Shown: positions 46,005 to 54,817, numbered from the stretch's first letter. The stretch: DNA of 64,000 nt from Ancylothrix sp. D3o (GCF_025370775.1 NZ_JAMXEX010000010.1:5131-69130), one strand, 5' to 3'. Notes: a model not told the origin generated them from the letters alone. A program made the numbers and translations.

Positions 46005-46034
46005 GCGAACATACACAAGTGTGTTCGCTTTTTT
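46005..46034 (+). terminator. Rho-independent terminator of pilT
   Basis: GCGAACATACAC / GTGTGTTCGC, stem with one bulged base, followed by TTTTTT, about 30 bases after the pilT stop. Confidence 0.8.
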
Positions 46035-46100
46035 GTTTTTTGTGAAAGTCCGGCATGGTGTCAAAATAGATTTATCCTCTTATTTTTGTTGTTTTTTTCG

Positions 46101-46922
46101 TTGAATTCTGACCGTTTGCCTTTACAAGAGAACCTCGAAACATCTTCTGCGGTGTATAAGGGGATTGCTTTATTTACTCCTGCTGGGGATCTGGTGTATT
46201 GCGTTGATCCCAGTAAACAAAGCCGGTGGCATTTACATTTGTGTGCTTTGTTGCAGGAATTGCTGGGATTGCCAGAACCTCCGCATTTTTTGGTGCCGGC
46301 CTACACTGCAACGATTGACCGCTGGATTGACCCGTACACCGGCGAACTTAAGGTTTCAGCGGAAGCTTTTGGGCCGGTGATACGCCATCAAGCTTTGCTG
46401 AATGCTGTTTTTGGTACCGGCGACTTAAGGTGGGAAATGGCTTATTGTTCGGAAGAGTGCTATAGTCCTCTGGTTTTGGCCACTTACCGCTCTCAGTTTC
46501 CCCAACTTTGGGAGGAACATGAATTAGTGATGCGGTTTGATCAAACAAGATGGCATATTAACTCTCATATTCCTGGGGTGCCAGATATGCCCAAATCACC
46601 TGATCACAACTCTGATGCTGATAGCGCTTCTTGGCGGGAGGACGCTATAAATCAAGGATATGTCTTGCGCTTGTTTGTTTCGGGTACTTCTGCTGCAACT
46701 GAGCGGACGCTGGAACGCTTGCATCATTTACTCGAACAAACGCTTACTGTTCCTTACACTCTCAAGGTTATTGATGTTTTGAAACACCCGGATCAAGCTG
46801 AGGAAGATCAGGTTTCTGCTACTCCTACTCTCCTCAAGGTTTGGCCTAAACCTGTCCGCCGTATTGTCGGGGAATTGGATAATGTTGAGGATATTTTACG
46901 CATCCTTAGCACTCTTGAATGA
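46101..46922 (+). CDS. KaiB-fold protein with N-terminal unknown domain
   Basis: The start is uncertain. A TTG at 46101 (reads MNSDRLPLQENL) lies after the pilT terminator and precedes the conserved sequence; the frame is open further up but overlaps pilT. 273 residues. Residues 10-150 form a domain with IALFTPAGDLVYCVDPSKQ and FLVPAYTATIDRWIDPYTGE that I do not recognise. Residues 187-273 are a KaiB-like domain (YVLRLFVSGTSAATERTL, PYTLKVIDVLKHPDQAE, VSATPTLLKVWPKPVRRIVG). KaiB proper is about 100 residues and works with KaiA/KaiC; SasA also has this fold fused to a kinase. Here the partner domain is neither. It could modulate the clock or be an unrelated thioredoxin-fold adaptor. Confidence 0.75.
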   Translation: MNSDRLPLQENLETSSAVYKGIALFTPAGDLVYCVDPSKQSRWHLHLCALLQELLGLPEPPHFLVPAYTATIDRWIDPYTGELKVSAEAFGPVIRHQALLNAVFGTGDLRWEMAYCSEECYSPLVLATYRSQFPQLWEEHELVMRFDQTRWHINSHIPGVPDMPKSPDHNSDADSASWREDAINQGYVLRLFVSGTSAATERTLERLHHLLEQTLTVPYTLKVIDVLKHPDQAEEDQVSATPTLLKVWPKPVRRIVGELDNVEDILRILSTLE

Positions 46923-46940
46923 GGTTAGGGTTTCTGGGTA

Positions 46941-48464
46941 TTAGGGGTTGTTGGGAATACAGAGATCGGGTGTACACAACCCCGGTATTTCTAGGGTTGT
47001 TACTTTCAAGGTGTTGAGATCGATGTGCCGGATGGCGTGGTTGTTGGTGTCTGCTACATATAAATGAGCTCCAATGGCGCTTAAACCGCTGGGTTCAAAA
47101 AATCGGGTTTGGGTGCCAACTCCATCGATAAAACCGGCCACTCCATCTCCTAACATGGTTTTGCATAGGCCGGTTCTGTGGTCTATTTTTTTGATTTTGT
47201 GGTTATAAGTATCTGCTATCCAGAGATAATTTTGGGCATAGTCTACGCCTAAACAATGCTGTAATAAGACGTCGTTTCCGTGTCCGTCTTTGTCGCCAAA
47301 ACCAAATAATTCTCCACTACCGCAAATTGTTCTGACAAGGGTGTTTTTCCCTAGTCCGACTCCTCGGATGCTGCTGATTTCGCTATCTGCTATAAAGAGT
47401 TCGTTTCCGTCGCTTGTTATGCCGCTGGGTTGGGCAAAGGCGGCTTCGTTTAATTGTCCGTCAACACAATATTCTGCGCCGGTGCCGCTGTAGGTTCCTA
47501 TTTTGCCGGTTTCTATTTCCATTTGCCATATTTGATGGGGGCCGGCCATTGCTATATATAGGCATTTTTTGTTTAATTCTATGTCCCAAGGTGAGTTTAA
47601 TTGTATTTCTTTGGTGTTGCCACTGTGGGGTTTTATGTTATGGCTTTGGGTGCCGGTGCCGGCGATGGTTTCTACGGTTTTTGTTTTGAGGTCTATTTTC
47701 CTGATGGCATGATTTTCTGTGTCGGCTACATACAAGGCGGAATTTTCTTCGTCATAGGTCATTCCTTGAGGGGCAAAAAATTGGGCTTCTAGGTAATTTC
47801 CATCTTTTAATCCGGCTTTTCCTGAACCGATTATATCAAGCAATTCTCCTTTTTTTGTTGTCCAAACAATTCGATTATGTCCTGTATCGGCGATAAATAA
47901 GCCTTCGTTTGTTCCTAATACTTTACCGGGAAAGGCTAAGGGTGTGGTCAGCGGTTGCTGGTGTTTTTCTAGGGTTAGTTTAAGTTCTTCTTTTTTGAGG
48001 ATGTTTTCGTCTTTGTAAGCGGCGATTATTTGGCTAATGATGTCGTCTAAGGCTTCGCGGTTTCCTTCTCCGGCTACACTTCCTAAATAATATCCTTCGG
48101 GATCAATTAATACTAAGGTCGGCCATGCTTTGACGACGTATTGTTGCCACACGCTAAAGCCGTTATCTACTAAAACAGGGTGTTCTATGTCGTAGCGTAA
48201 TATGGCTTGCCGGATGTTTTCTATTTCTTTTTCGTTTTCAAATTTGGCGGAGTGAACTCCGATTACTGTTAGGTTTTCTTTGTATTTTTGTTCGAGATAT
48301 TTTAGGTCTGGTAAAATATGTAGGCAGTTTATACAGCAATATGTCCAAAAGTCAAGGATAATTATGCGGCCTTTTAGTTCTTTTAGGCTAAGGGGCCGGT
48401 CTGTGTTTAACCAAGGGCTGTTTTGCGGGAGTTCGGGGGCTCTAACTCGGTTTTTGATTTCCAT
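46941..48464 (-). CDS. Thioredoxin-like/NHL-repeat protein (NHLRC2-like)
   Basis: 507 residues, no signal peptide. Residues 1-145 are a TlpA/thioredoxin-like domain with LDFWTYCCINCLHILPDL (CxxC at Cys44-Cys47) and the cis-Pro in AWPTLVLIDPEG. Residues 175-500 form a six-bladed NHL propeller with repeated motifs ALYVADTENHAIRKIDL, YLWIADTYNHKIKKID and LYVADTNNHAIRHIDL. This order matches the NHLRC2 family, conserved from bacteria to animals. Redox activity is likely; the propeller should bind a partner. It converges with the KaiB-like gene, with 18 bases between. Confidence 0.88.
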   Translation of the reverse strand: MEIKNRVRAPELPQNSPWLNTDRPLSLKELKGRIIILDFWTYCCINCLHILPDLKYLEQKYKENLTVIGVHSAKFENEKEIENIRQAILRYDIEHPVLVDNGFSVWQQYVVKAWPTLVLIDPEGYYLGSVAGEGNREALDDIISQIIAAYKDENILKKEELKLTLEKHQQPLTTPLAFPGKVLGTNEGLFIADTGHNRIVWTTKKGELLDIIGSGKAGLKDGNYLEAQFFAPQGMTYDEENSALYVADTENHAIRKIDLKTKTVETIAGTGTQSHNIKPHSGNTKEIQLNSPWDIELNKKCLYIAMAGPHQIWQMEIETGKIGTYSGTGAEYCVDGQLNEAAFAQPSGITSDGNELFIADSEISSIRGVGLGKNTLVRTICGSGELFGFGDKDGHGNDVLLQHCLGVDYAQNYLWIADTYNHKIKKIDHRTGLCKTMLGDGVAGFIDGVGTQTRFFEPSGLSAIGAHLYVADTNNHAIRHIDLNTLKVTTLEIPGLCTPDLCIPNNP

Positions 48465-48520
48465 GATTTAATAATCTATTTATAGGGGGTTTTTTGGGAT
48501 GTTTGGGTTTTTGGTTAGGA

Positions 48521-48596
48521 GGTTTTTTAACCGCAGATTTATAGCAGGCAAGATGCCTGCTCCACAGATTAACGCGGATGGGTTTTCTGTTTGGTG
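48521..48596. repeat. Dispersed ACCGCAGATT repeat, first of two adjacent copies
   Basis: GGTTTTTTAACCGCAGATT, then a 31-base insert with palindromic GCAGGCAAGATGCCTGC, then AACGCGGATGGGTTTTCTG. The same flanks recur at 48607-48662, making a direct repeat. Confidence 0.8.
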
Positions 48597-48606
48597 TAAT
48601 ATTAAA

Positions 48607-48662
48607 GGGTTTTTTAACCGCAGATTAACGCAGATTAACGCGGAGGGGTTTTCTGTTTGGTG
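48607..48662. repeat. Dispersed ACCGCAGATT repeat, second copy
   Basis: GGGTTTTTTAACCGCAGATT, AACGCAGATT, AACGCGGAGGGGTTTTCTG: same unit as 48521-48596 without the palindromic insert. Both lie between fabI and the NHLRC2-like gene. Confidence 0.8.
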
Positions 48663-48711
48663 GAGGGTTTGGGATTGGGGGTTTAAGGGTGGGAACAACC
48701 CACCCTACAGG

Positions 48712-49488
48712 TTACATTCCCATTATTTCGTAACCGGCATCTACATATAAGATTTGGCCGGTGATGCCGCTGGAAAGATCGCTACATAAAAAGGCGGCGG
48801 TATTTCCTACTTCGGTTTGGGTTACTGTTCGCCGCAAAGGTGCTAGTTCTTCGACGTGGTGGATCATGTCTAAAATTCCACCGACTGCGGAAGATGCTAA
48901 TGTACGAATGGGGCCGGCTGAAATGCCGTTGACTCGGATATTTTGGGGGCCGAGTTCTGAGGCTAAATAACGGACGTTCATTTCTAGTGCTGCTTTGGCA
49001 ATTCCCATGACATTGTAGTTAGGAATTACTCGGACTCCGCCTAAGTAAGTTAAGGTGACAATACTGCCTCCTTCTGTCATTAACGGTTTGGCTGCACCGG
49101 CCAAGGCAATGAGAGAATACGCACTAACATCAAGGGCTAAATTAAACCCAGGGCGCGAAGTTTTGCTAAAATCACCAGAAAGGTCATCTTTGTTGGCAAA
49201 AGCAAGACAGTGGATGAGGATATCCAACCGGCCCCACTTGTCGCGGACGGTGTTAAAGGTTTCCTGTACTTGGTTGTCATCTTGGACATTACAGGGAAGA
49301 AACAAAGAAGGATTTAGGGGTTCGACGAGTTCGGCAACTTTTTTTTCAGACCGGCCTTTGTCATCCGGTAAGTAGGTAATGCCGATGTTAGCACCGGCCC
49401 GGTGCAGTTGTTGGGCAATACCCCAGGCAATTGAGCGGTTATTGGCAATGCCGGTGACGAGGGCGTTTTTTCCAGTTAAATCGAGCAT
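48712..49488 (-). CDS. fabI: Enoyl-[acyl-carrier-protein] reductase (NADH)
   Basis: The ATG at 49488 (MLDLTGKNALVTG) matches the usual start of cyanobacterial FabI; an in-frame ATG upstream would add 11 residues. 258 residues. SDR features: GIANNRSIAWGIAQQL cofactor loop, CNVQDDNQVQETF, LDILIHCLAFAN, and the FabI active site Tyr and Tyr-x6-Lys (VTLTYLGGVRVIPNYNVM, then GIAKAALE). It catalyses the last reduction in each round of fatty-acid elongation in the cytoplasm. It is divergent from ntcA, with about 300 bases between that contain the NtcA box. Confidence 0.96.
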   Translation of the reverse strand: MLDLTGKNALVTGIANNRSIAWGIAQQLHRAGANIGITYLPDDKGRSEKKVAELVEPLNPSLFLPCNVQDDNQVQETFNTVRDKWGRLDILIHCLAFANKDDLSGDFSKTSRPGFNLALDVSAYSLIALAGAAKPLMTEGGSIVTLTYLGGVRVIPNYNVMGIAKAALEMNVRYLASELGPQNIRVNGISAGPIRTLASSAVGGILDMIHHVEELAPLRRTVTQTEVGNTAAFLCSDLSSGITGQILYVDAGYEIMGM

Positions 49489-49672
49489 ACGCATCCAGGG
49501 GAGAAGTCTTGCATAGGGCATAATACGCCCAGAAAGCCACTATACCTGAGATGGGGTCTCGACTCCACTATTGGCTGCTTCCCCACTGATGTCATCTTAT
49601 CGCTACAATCAATCTCAAGCTTTCTGGTTGTGTGGCTGTGAGTCTCTACTGGAAAGGTTTGGCAAAAATTAT

Positions 49673-49716
49673 GTATCGCATTGTACAAAAAATCCACAAA
49701 AGCGTAGCATTATGTT
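49673..49716 (+). promoter_or_regulatory. NtcA box and -10 element upstream of ntcA
   Basis: GTA (49673-49675), 8 bases (TCGCATTG), TAC (49684-49686): an exact match to the NtcA consensus GTA-N8-TAC. A TAnnnT -10 element (TATGTT, 49711-49716) follows 24 bases later, near the usual 22-23-base spacing of NtcA-activated promoters. It is about 105 bases upstream of the ntcA start, consistent with autoregulation. Confidence 0.8.
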
Positions 49717-49792
49717 TTCTAAAGTCACAGACTTATCACAATAACGATTGTTATCTGTTGAAGACTTAGGCCAAGACACAAGGGGAATGGAT

Positions 49793-50464
49793 ATGGTGAT
49801 GACGCAAGATAGACCACTAGCAGCAGTATTTCGTCAGATGGGCACCGGTGCATTTCCGCCGGTGGTGGAAACCTACGAACGTGGGAAGACGATTTTCTTT
49901 CCGGGTGACCCGGCAGAACGGGTTTATTTTTTGCTCAAAGGCGCTGTGAAGCTTTCGCGGGTGTATGAAGCAGGCGAGGAAATTACGGTGGCTCTGCTGC
50001 GGGAAAATAGTGTGTTTGGTGTGCTTTCTTTGATTACTGGTCATCGTTCTGACCGATTTTATCATGCGGTTGCTTTTACGCCGGTGGAATTGCTGTCGGT
50101 TCCGATTGAACAGGTCGAAAAAGCTCTTAAAGAAGATCCCGACTTGTCTATGGTGATGTTACGCGGTCTTTCTTCACGGATTTTGCAGACGGAAATGATG
50201 ATTGAAACGCTTGCTCACCGGGATATGGGTTCGCGTTTGGTGAGTTTTTTGTTAATTTTGTGCCGCGATTTTGGCGTTCCTACTCCTGAAGGAATTACTA
50301 TTGATTTGAAGCTTTCTCATCAAGCGATTGCGGAAGCGATTGGTTCTACTCGCGTGACGGTGACTCGTTTGTTGGGCGATTTACGCGAAGATAAGATGAT
50401 TTCTATCCACAAGAAAAAAATTACTGTCCATAACCCTGTGACTTTGAGCCAGCAGTTTACTTGA
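49793..50464 (+). CDS. ntcA: Global nitrogen regulator NtcA (CRP family)
   Basis: The ATG at 49793 ([16 protein letters not shown]) aligns with the start of Anabaena NtcA and has AGGGG seven bases upstream; 223 residues, the family length. The effector domain has [20 protein letters not shown] and [20 protein letters not shown] dimer helix ([19 protein letters not shown]) precedes the C-terminal helix-turn-helix ([20 protein letters not shown]), which recognises GTA-N8-TAC. NtcA senses 2-oxoglutarate and activates nitrogen-assimilation genes. The box upstream of its own gene suggests autoactivation. Confidence 0.98.
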   Translation: MVMTQDRPLAAVFRQMGTGAFPPVVETYERGKTIFFPGDPAERVYFLLKGAVKLSRVYEAGEEITVALLRENSVFGVLSLITGHRSDRFYHAVAFTPVELLSVPIEQVEKALKEDPDLSMVMLRGLSSRILQTEMMIETLAHRDMGSRLVSFLLILCRDFGVPTPEGITIDLKLSHQAIAEAIGSTRVTVTRLLGDLREDKMISIHKKKITVHNPVTLSQQFT

Positions 50465-51022
50465 GGCTTTCTTGGCGGGGGTGGGGATAATCAAAATAGC
50501 TAGAATTGAGGGTTAAACCAAGTGCCGGTGTAACTCTTTTTTCTTCTTGGTTGCTTTATTTGTTTGCTTTGTGATAACGATTGCAGGTACAATTAATATG
50601 TGTTTGTCTCTGGCTTTCACCCAAAGAGCGTACTTATGCTTTAAGGGCAAAACTTTAGGTGGTGGTATGTAACAATTTTAGATTTCTGGTTGATTAAGTT
50701 AAATTTTTTGGGGAAGCCTGTTTTTTTGCTTCAACAATTTTGTTAAATTTGTCTATTTGTTTGGTTAGGAATCTTAAGTATATTTCAGGGGTGAGGAAAA
50801 TGCGGAACGAAGGCTTTTTGATGTGCTGATTAAAGAACGGCAAAATAATTGCTCTCTCAAGGTTGTTTGAGGGCTGTTGTAATTAGAAACTTTAAGGCCA
50901 ATAAGTCTATTTACCGGGAAATTAACTGGCCATAGCCTAGAAATTAGGAGTTAGTTAAAAATAGAAGTTCGCCGGAATTTTAAAAGAGAAACTTGCCGAA
51001 TTTAAAAATCTAAAATCTAAAA
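50465..51022. other. Intergenic region, no gene recognised
   Basis: 558 bp between ntcA and the DUF3084 gene, both on the plus strand. I find no convincing gene, terminator or repeat apart from a few AAATCTAAA-like bases just before 51023. Confidence 0.5.
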
Positions 51023-52606
51023 ATGACTATTGGTATTATTTTAATTGTATCTATTCTGATTTTGGGAGGTGTTCTTGCCACTGCCGGTGATCGCATTGGT
51101 ACGAAAGTTGGCAAGGCTCGATTAAGTTTGTTTAATCTCCGTCCTAAGAAAACGGCTACTCTTGTAACAATTATCACGGGAGTTTCTATTTCGGCGACTA
51201 CGCTAGGAATATTATTTGCTACGAGCAAACCTCTCCGCAAGGGTGTATTTGAGTATGACCAAACTCAGGCAAAATTAAGGCAAATTCGCCGCGATTTAGA
51301 AAAAGCAAATACGGAAAAAAATGTTGTTGAAGCTGAGTTAAATAAGGCCAGAAATGACCAATCACAAGCTCAAGCGAATCTCGATCAAACAAACCGCTCT
51401 TTGCAAGGAGCTTTACAAAAACTTGATGAAGCAATTGCTGAACAAGCTCGCAAAGAGCAACGCTTAGAAACGGCGCAGCGCCAGTTAAGTGAAACCGTTT
51501 CTCAAAAGCAAGCTTTGCAACAAGAAATCGAGGACAGACAAGCGGAACGTCAAGCCTTGATTCAACAGCTTGAACAAGGTAAATCGCAAATTTTTGAACA
51601 GAATAAGACTATTGAGACAAAAAATAAAGCAATTGCCCAAAAAGCTGAAGAAATTGCTCAGAGAAATCAAGAATTAGCGGCAAAAGCTCTGGAAGTGGAA
51701 CGGAAAGATCAAGAGTTGGCAGAAAAAGCTGAAGATATACAAGAGAAAGATTTAGAAATTGATCAGAAGAATGTAGTAATTAGTAAAAAGACAGATGAGA
51801 TTGAAGAAAAAACCTTAGAAATTCAACAAAAAGTTAGGGAAATTGAGCAGAAAAATACGGTTATTTCTCAACAAGAAACCCGGTTTAAAGAGTTGGAAAG
51901 TCAGCAGGCTTATTTGGAGCAAGAAGTGGAGGTTTTAGGGAGAGAAGTTAAGGAGTTACAGCAAGGAACAATTGTGCTACGTCGCAATCAAGTGATTGTG
52001 GCGAGTGTGGTGCGTGTGCTTAATCCTGCTGTGGCCGGTGATGCAGTTGATCGTTTGTTAAGAGAAGCCAATGAAGCGGTTGTTAAAGCAACTCAATTAG
52101 GCCAAAAAGATGTTACTCGGCAAGTAATTTCTATGACTCAGGCAGAACTTGACCGACTTGTTAATCAAATTGATGATGGTCAAGATTATGTGGTAAGAAT
52201 TATTTCGGCTGCTAATTATGTTGCCGGTGAAAAACAAGTTCAAGTTTTTGCGGATGCGGTGTTAAATCGGGTTGTATTTCAACCAGGTGAAGTTGTGGCT
52301 GCGACTTCTGTTGATCCTCAAAGAATGAGTGTTCAACAAAGCCGGCAACGCATTGAACAGTTATTACAAGCTTCTTCTTTTCGTGCTCGTCATGTGGGGA
52401 TTTTAGGTGATACTCAGGTGGCTGATGGTAAGATAGAAACGATTATTAATTTTCTTTCGCTGCTTGAACAACAAAGTCAGCCGGTTGATATTCGCGCTGT
52501 TGCTGCGGATTTGACTTATACTTCTGGCCCTCTTAAACTGGAATTGGTGGCAATTCGTAATGGTCAGATTGTTTTTCAAACTTCTTTTCGTCCCCCCAAT
52601 TTTTAA
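51023..52606 (+). CDS. DUF3084 membrane protein with long coiled coil
   Basis: 527 residues. Two transmembrane helices (about 2-20 and 43-64) flank the conserved segment GDRIGTKVGKARLSLFNLRP, the DUF3084 hallmark. A long charged coiled coil rich in Gln/Glu/Lys follows (about 75-325, with iterated IEQKN/EIAQRN patterns), then a folded C-terminal domain (about 335-527, with VASVVRVLNPAVAGDAVDRL, and PGEVVAATSVDPQRMS). Function unknown; the topology places the coiled coil in the cytoplasm or thylakoid space. The YqgF-like nuclease gene follows 22 bases after the stop, so they are co-transcribed. Confidence 0.85.
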   Translation: MTIGIILIVSILILGGVLATAGDRIGTKVGKARLSLFNLRPKKTATLVTIITGVSISATTLGILFATSKPLRKGVFEYDQTQAKLRQIRRDLEKANTEKNVVEAELNKARNDQSQAQANLDQTNRSLQGALQKLDEAIAEQARKEQRLETAQRQLSETVSQKQALQQEIEDRQAERQALIQQLEQGKSQIFEQNKTIETKNKAIAQKAEEIAQRNQELAAKALEVERKDQELAEKAEDIQEKDLEIDQKNVVISKKTDEIEEKTLEIQQKVREIEQKNTVISQQETRFKELESQQAYLEQEVEVLGREVKELQQGTIVLRRNQVIVASVVRVLNPAVAGDAVDRLLREANEAVVKATQLGQKDVTRQVISMTQAELDRLVNQIDDGQDYVVRIISAANYVAGEKQVQVFADAVLNRVVFQPGEVVAATSVDPQRMSVQQSRQRIEQLLQASSFRARHVGILGDTQVADGKIETIINFLSLLEQQSQPVDIRAVAADLTYTSGPLKLELVAIRNGQIVFQTSFRPPNF

Positions 52607-52628
52607 TTTTATTTTTAACTTTTTTGCT

Positions 52629-53063
52629 ATGAAGAATATTCAATCAGATTCATCTATTGTTGTAGGTTTTGATCCGGGCCGGCTCAAGTGTGGTTTAGCA
52701 GTGATGACGGCAAGCCGGCAATTAATTTCCCATGAAGTTGTTTCCTCAGAAGAAGCTTTGACTCGGTTACAATCGCTTCACCGGCAGTATGATTTTAATC
52801 TCTTAGTGATGGGAGATCAAACAACTTCAAAAACTTGGAAAAAACAAATTACTAGCGTTTTACCCGATACTGTTAAAGTTGTCTTAATAGATGAACGTTA
52901 CAGCAGTTTAGAAGCTAGGGATCGCTACTGGGAATTGTACCCCCCCACCGGCCTAACAAAGTTAATTCCCAAAGGAATGCGCCAGCCTCCCCGTCCAGTA
53001 GATGATATTGTGGCAATTGTTTTAATTGAAAGATATTTGAATTGTCTTTCTCCTTCCGCGTAA
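52629..53063 (+). CDS. YqgF/RuvX-like nuclease (RNase H fold)
   Basis: The ATG at 52629 (MKNIQSDSSIVVGFDPG) is preferred over an upstream overlapping start; 144 residues. The RNase-H-like core motifs are present: GFDPGRLKCGLAVM (catalytic Asp), VLIDERYSSLEARDRY (DE motif) and PVDDIVAIVLIERYL (C-terminal Asp). This is the YqgF/RuvX class, associated with pre-16S rRNA 5' maturation and earlier with Holliday-junction resolution. It is co-directional with DUF3084 and ends facing the DUF3146 gene. Confidence 0.82.
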   Translation: MKNIQSDSSIVVGFDPGRLKCGLAVMTASRQLISHEVVSSEEALTRLQSLHRQYDFNLLVMGDQTTSKTWKKQITSVLPDTVKVVLIDERYSSLEARDRYWELYPPTGLTKLIPKGMRQPPRPVDDIVAIVLIERYLNCLSPSA

Positions 53064-53090
53064 GCCGGTTAAAAAAGATTCGGCAATGCT

Positions 53091-53348
53091 TTATAATTGG
53101 GCTCGGATAGTAAAAGAATAATCGCCACCCGGTTCTAATTGATAATCGCATTTTTCCAGAAACCGGCCTAAAGGTTCTTGAATTAAAGCACGTCCGCAGG
53201 AAGGTTCAATGGCTAAATGACCTTGGCGAAAACGCCATTCAAAATGCCAAATATAAGGGCCGGCGGTCACTTCTCCTTGCAAAACACCCCTTTGCCAAGA
53301 TTGTTGAGTTACGCGGACATGAGCAGTAGTTTTTGGCAGACGACCCAT
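53091..53348 (-). CDS. DUF3146 family small protein
   Basis: 85 residues. It contains TTAHVRVTQQSWQRGVLQGE, HFEWRFRQGHLAIEPSCGRA and LIQEPLGRFLEKCDYQLEPG, the pattern I recall for the cyanobacterial DUF3146 family. No transmembrane segment or signal peptide; predicted compact beta-rich protein. Function unknown. It stands alone, convergent with the YqgF-like gene. Start ATG at 53348. Confidence 0.78.
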   Translation of the reverse strand: MGRLPKTTAHVRVTQQSWQRGVLQGEVTAGPYIWHFEWRFRQGHLAIEPSCGRALIQEPLGRFLEKCDYQLEPGGDYSFTIRAQL

Positions 53349-53432
53349 AACGATTTTAGATTTTTGTTTGGGGATTAAGGGTTGCAGTTAACTAATGAAA
53401 ATTGACGATTGACTTTTGGCAAACTGTTTTTT

Positions 53433-53461
53433 TGTGAAAAACAAAGCCCGCAGGCGGGCTT
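53433..53461 (-). terminator. Rho-independent terminator of pth
   Basis: On the minus strand AAGCCCGC / GCGGGCTT with a two-base gap in a tight hairpin, followed by TGTTTTTC and a further T-rich run. It lies just after the pth stop. Confidence 0.8.
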
Positions 53462-53492
53462 GATAATATTGTTGGGAATAGGGAAGTTTTAA

Positions 53493-54131
53493 TTAAGTTT
53501 TCTGACTGATTGTACGATTATTGTACAAACTCATCGCTTTCTCGACACCTTGCTTAAGGCTGAGTTCTATAGCCTCGATAACCAATTGAAGAACATCAGG
53601 CATAAGCGCGTTTTCTTCGGGGGAAAATTTGCCTAAAACGTGCGAAATGGTTGGATCTCCTTGGGTTTTAACCGGCTTGCCAATGCCTATCCGTAGGCGG
53701 GGAAAATTATCACTTCCAAGGTGAGCTATGGTAGATTTCATACCATTATGCCCACCGGCAGATCCCGATAAGCGCATTCGCATCCGGCCCACCGGCAGAT
53801 CCATGTCATCATAAATCACTAACACCGACTCTACCGGCAATTTATACCAATCCGTCACGGCTCGGATCGATTGTCCGGATCGGTTCATATAAGTAAGTGG
53901 TTTAATCAGGCGGACGCGCTCACCTTTTGGCCCCATCCCTTCCCCAAAAAGTCCTTGAAATTTGCGGTTTTCCACCAGGGAAACGCCCCACACCCGCGCC
54001 AAAGCATCGACAGCAGCGAAACCAATATTATGCCGTGTTTGGTCGTATTTCGGTTCGGGGTTGCCTAAACCAACAATGACTTGGGGGATAACTAGGGTGG
54101 GTTCTGTTTTTGGTTTCGTCGAGTCTGTCAT
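53493..54131 (-). CDS. pth: Peptidyl-tRNA hydrolase
   Basis: 212 residues, slightly longer than E. coli Pth (194). Motifs: VIVGLGNPEPKYDQTRHNIG with the catalytic His, PLTYMNRSGQSI, VIYDDMDLPVGRMRMRLSGS and AGGHNGMKSTIAHLGS. It frees peptides from prematurely released peptidyl-tRNA in the cytoplasm. It lies 35 bases downstream of tatA on the same strand and probably shares its transcript. A terminator follows. Confidence 0.96.
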   Translation of the reverse strand: MTDSTKPKTEPTLVIPQVIVGLGNPEPKYDQTRHNIGFAAVDALARVWGVSLVENRKFQGLFGEGMGPKGERVRLIKPLTYMNRSGQSIRAVTDWYKLPVESVLVIYDDMDLPVGRMRMRLSGSAGGHNGMKSTIAHLGSDNFPRLRIGIGKPVKTQGDPTISHVLGKFSPEENALMPDVLQLVIEAIELSLKQGVEKAMSLYNNRTISQKT

Positions 54132-54166
54132 TTTAGTTTGTTTCTTCCCCCATTCTGTTGTTGAGA

Positions 54167-54424
54167 TTAGCTGTTTGATTTGTCCTCGGCAATAGCAGTC
54201 GGGACTTTTTCTGATTTTGCCACACTGCCGTTTTTAGCCGCTTGCTCGATTTGTTCGGCTTCCCGCTTAAATTCGCTTTCAAATTCTCTGGATGCTTCTT
54301 GGAAGCCTTTCAAGGCTTTTCCCATACTACGACCGATTTCTGGCAGTTTTTTGGGGCCAAAAATTAAGAGGGCAATGACCAAAATTACGGCCATTTCTGG
54401 TAAACCTATTCCGAAAATATTCAT
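54167..54424 (-). CDS. tatA: Sec-independent translocase protein TatA/TatE type
   Basis: 85 residues. An N-terminal transmembrane helix (MAVILVIALLIFGPKKLPEI, with the FGPKKLPE hinge), then an amphipathic helix (MGKALKGFQEASREFESEFK) and an acidic, variable tail. This is the TatA pore-forming subunit for folded, twin-arginine proteins in the plasma and thylakoid membranes. The short polar residues before the helix fit TatA rather than TatB. Followed closely by pth. Confidence 0.92.
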   Translation of the reverse strand: MNIFGIGLPEMAVILVIALLIFGPKKLPEIGRSMGKALKGFQEASREFESEFKREAEQIEQAAKNGSVAKSEKVPTAIAEDKSNS

Positions 54425-54463
54425 TAGACTTCCTCTGGTAATGTACGGCTACTAATAAGACTA

Positions 54464-54488
54464 TAAAAAATCCCGGCCCTCGCCGGGA
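54464..54488 (-). terminator. Rho-independent terminator of psbH
   Basis: TCCCGGC / GCCGGGA with a 4-base loop (CCTC); on the minus strand it is followed by TTTTTTATAG. It separates psbH from tatA. Confidence 0.85.
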
Positions 54489-54530
54489 ATATTTTTTGCG
54501 GGTTTCCGCATTTTTGGCCATCAGCAGAGA

Positions 54531-54734
54531 CTAGCTGCCTGGTGCACGCCAGTCTACTTGGAAGCTATCCAGCAGTAAGGAGGAGTTGTAAATTTGCAGA
54601 ATAATCAGCAAAAACACGAAAAACAGCCCGATAAACACGCTCATCAAGAGGGTTGTACCCCAACCGGGGGCGACTTTACCGTATTCGGAGTTGAGGGGGC
54701 GCAGGATTTCTCCTAACCAAGTCCGTTGTGCCAT
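54531..54734 (-). CDS. psbH: Photosystem II protein PsbH
   Basis: 67 residues. [20 protein letters not shown], then [20 protein letters not shown] and [20 protein letters not shown]: a single transmembrane helix with the characteristic flanks. PsbH stabilises the PSII core and quinone side in the thylakoid. It is divergent from psbN, 83 bases apart, a conserved pairing in cyanobacteria and plastids, and has its own terminator. Confidence 0.98.
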   Translation of the reverse strand: MAQRTWLGEILRPLNSEYGKVAPGWGTTLLMSVFIGLFFVFLLIILQIYNSSLLLDSFQVDWRAPGS

Positions 54735-54817
54735 AAGTTACCTGTGAAGAGTCTCGACAGAATTTTTAACGTTTTGTAAAATTGTATAAGATTAGCTCTC
54801 ATAATTTATTTATCGCA

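Noticed and set aside
48480-48698. A 72-codon minus-strand frame between fabI and the NHLRC2-like gene
   Set aside because: It is made entirely of the duplicated ACCGCAGATT repeat and is not a plausible protein.
53517-53531. GTACGATTATTGTAC as a second NtcA-like site
   Set aside because: Spacing between GTA and TAC is nine bases, not eight, and it lies inside the end of pth.
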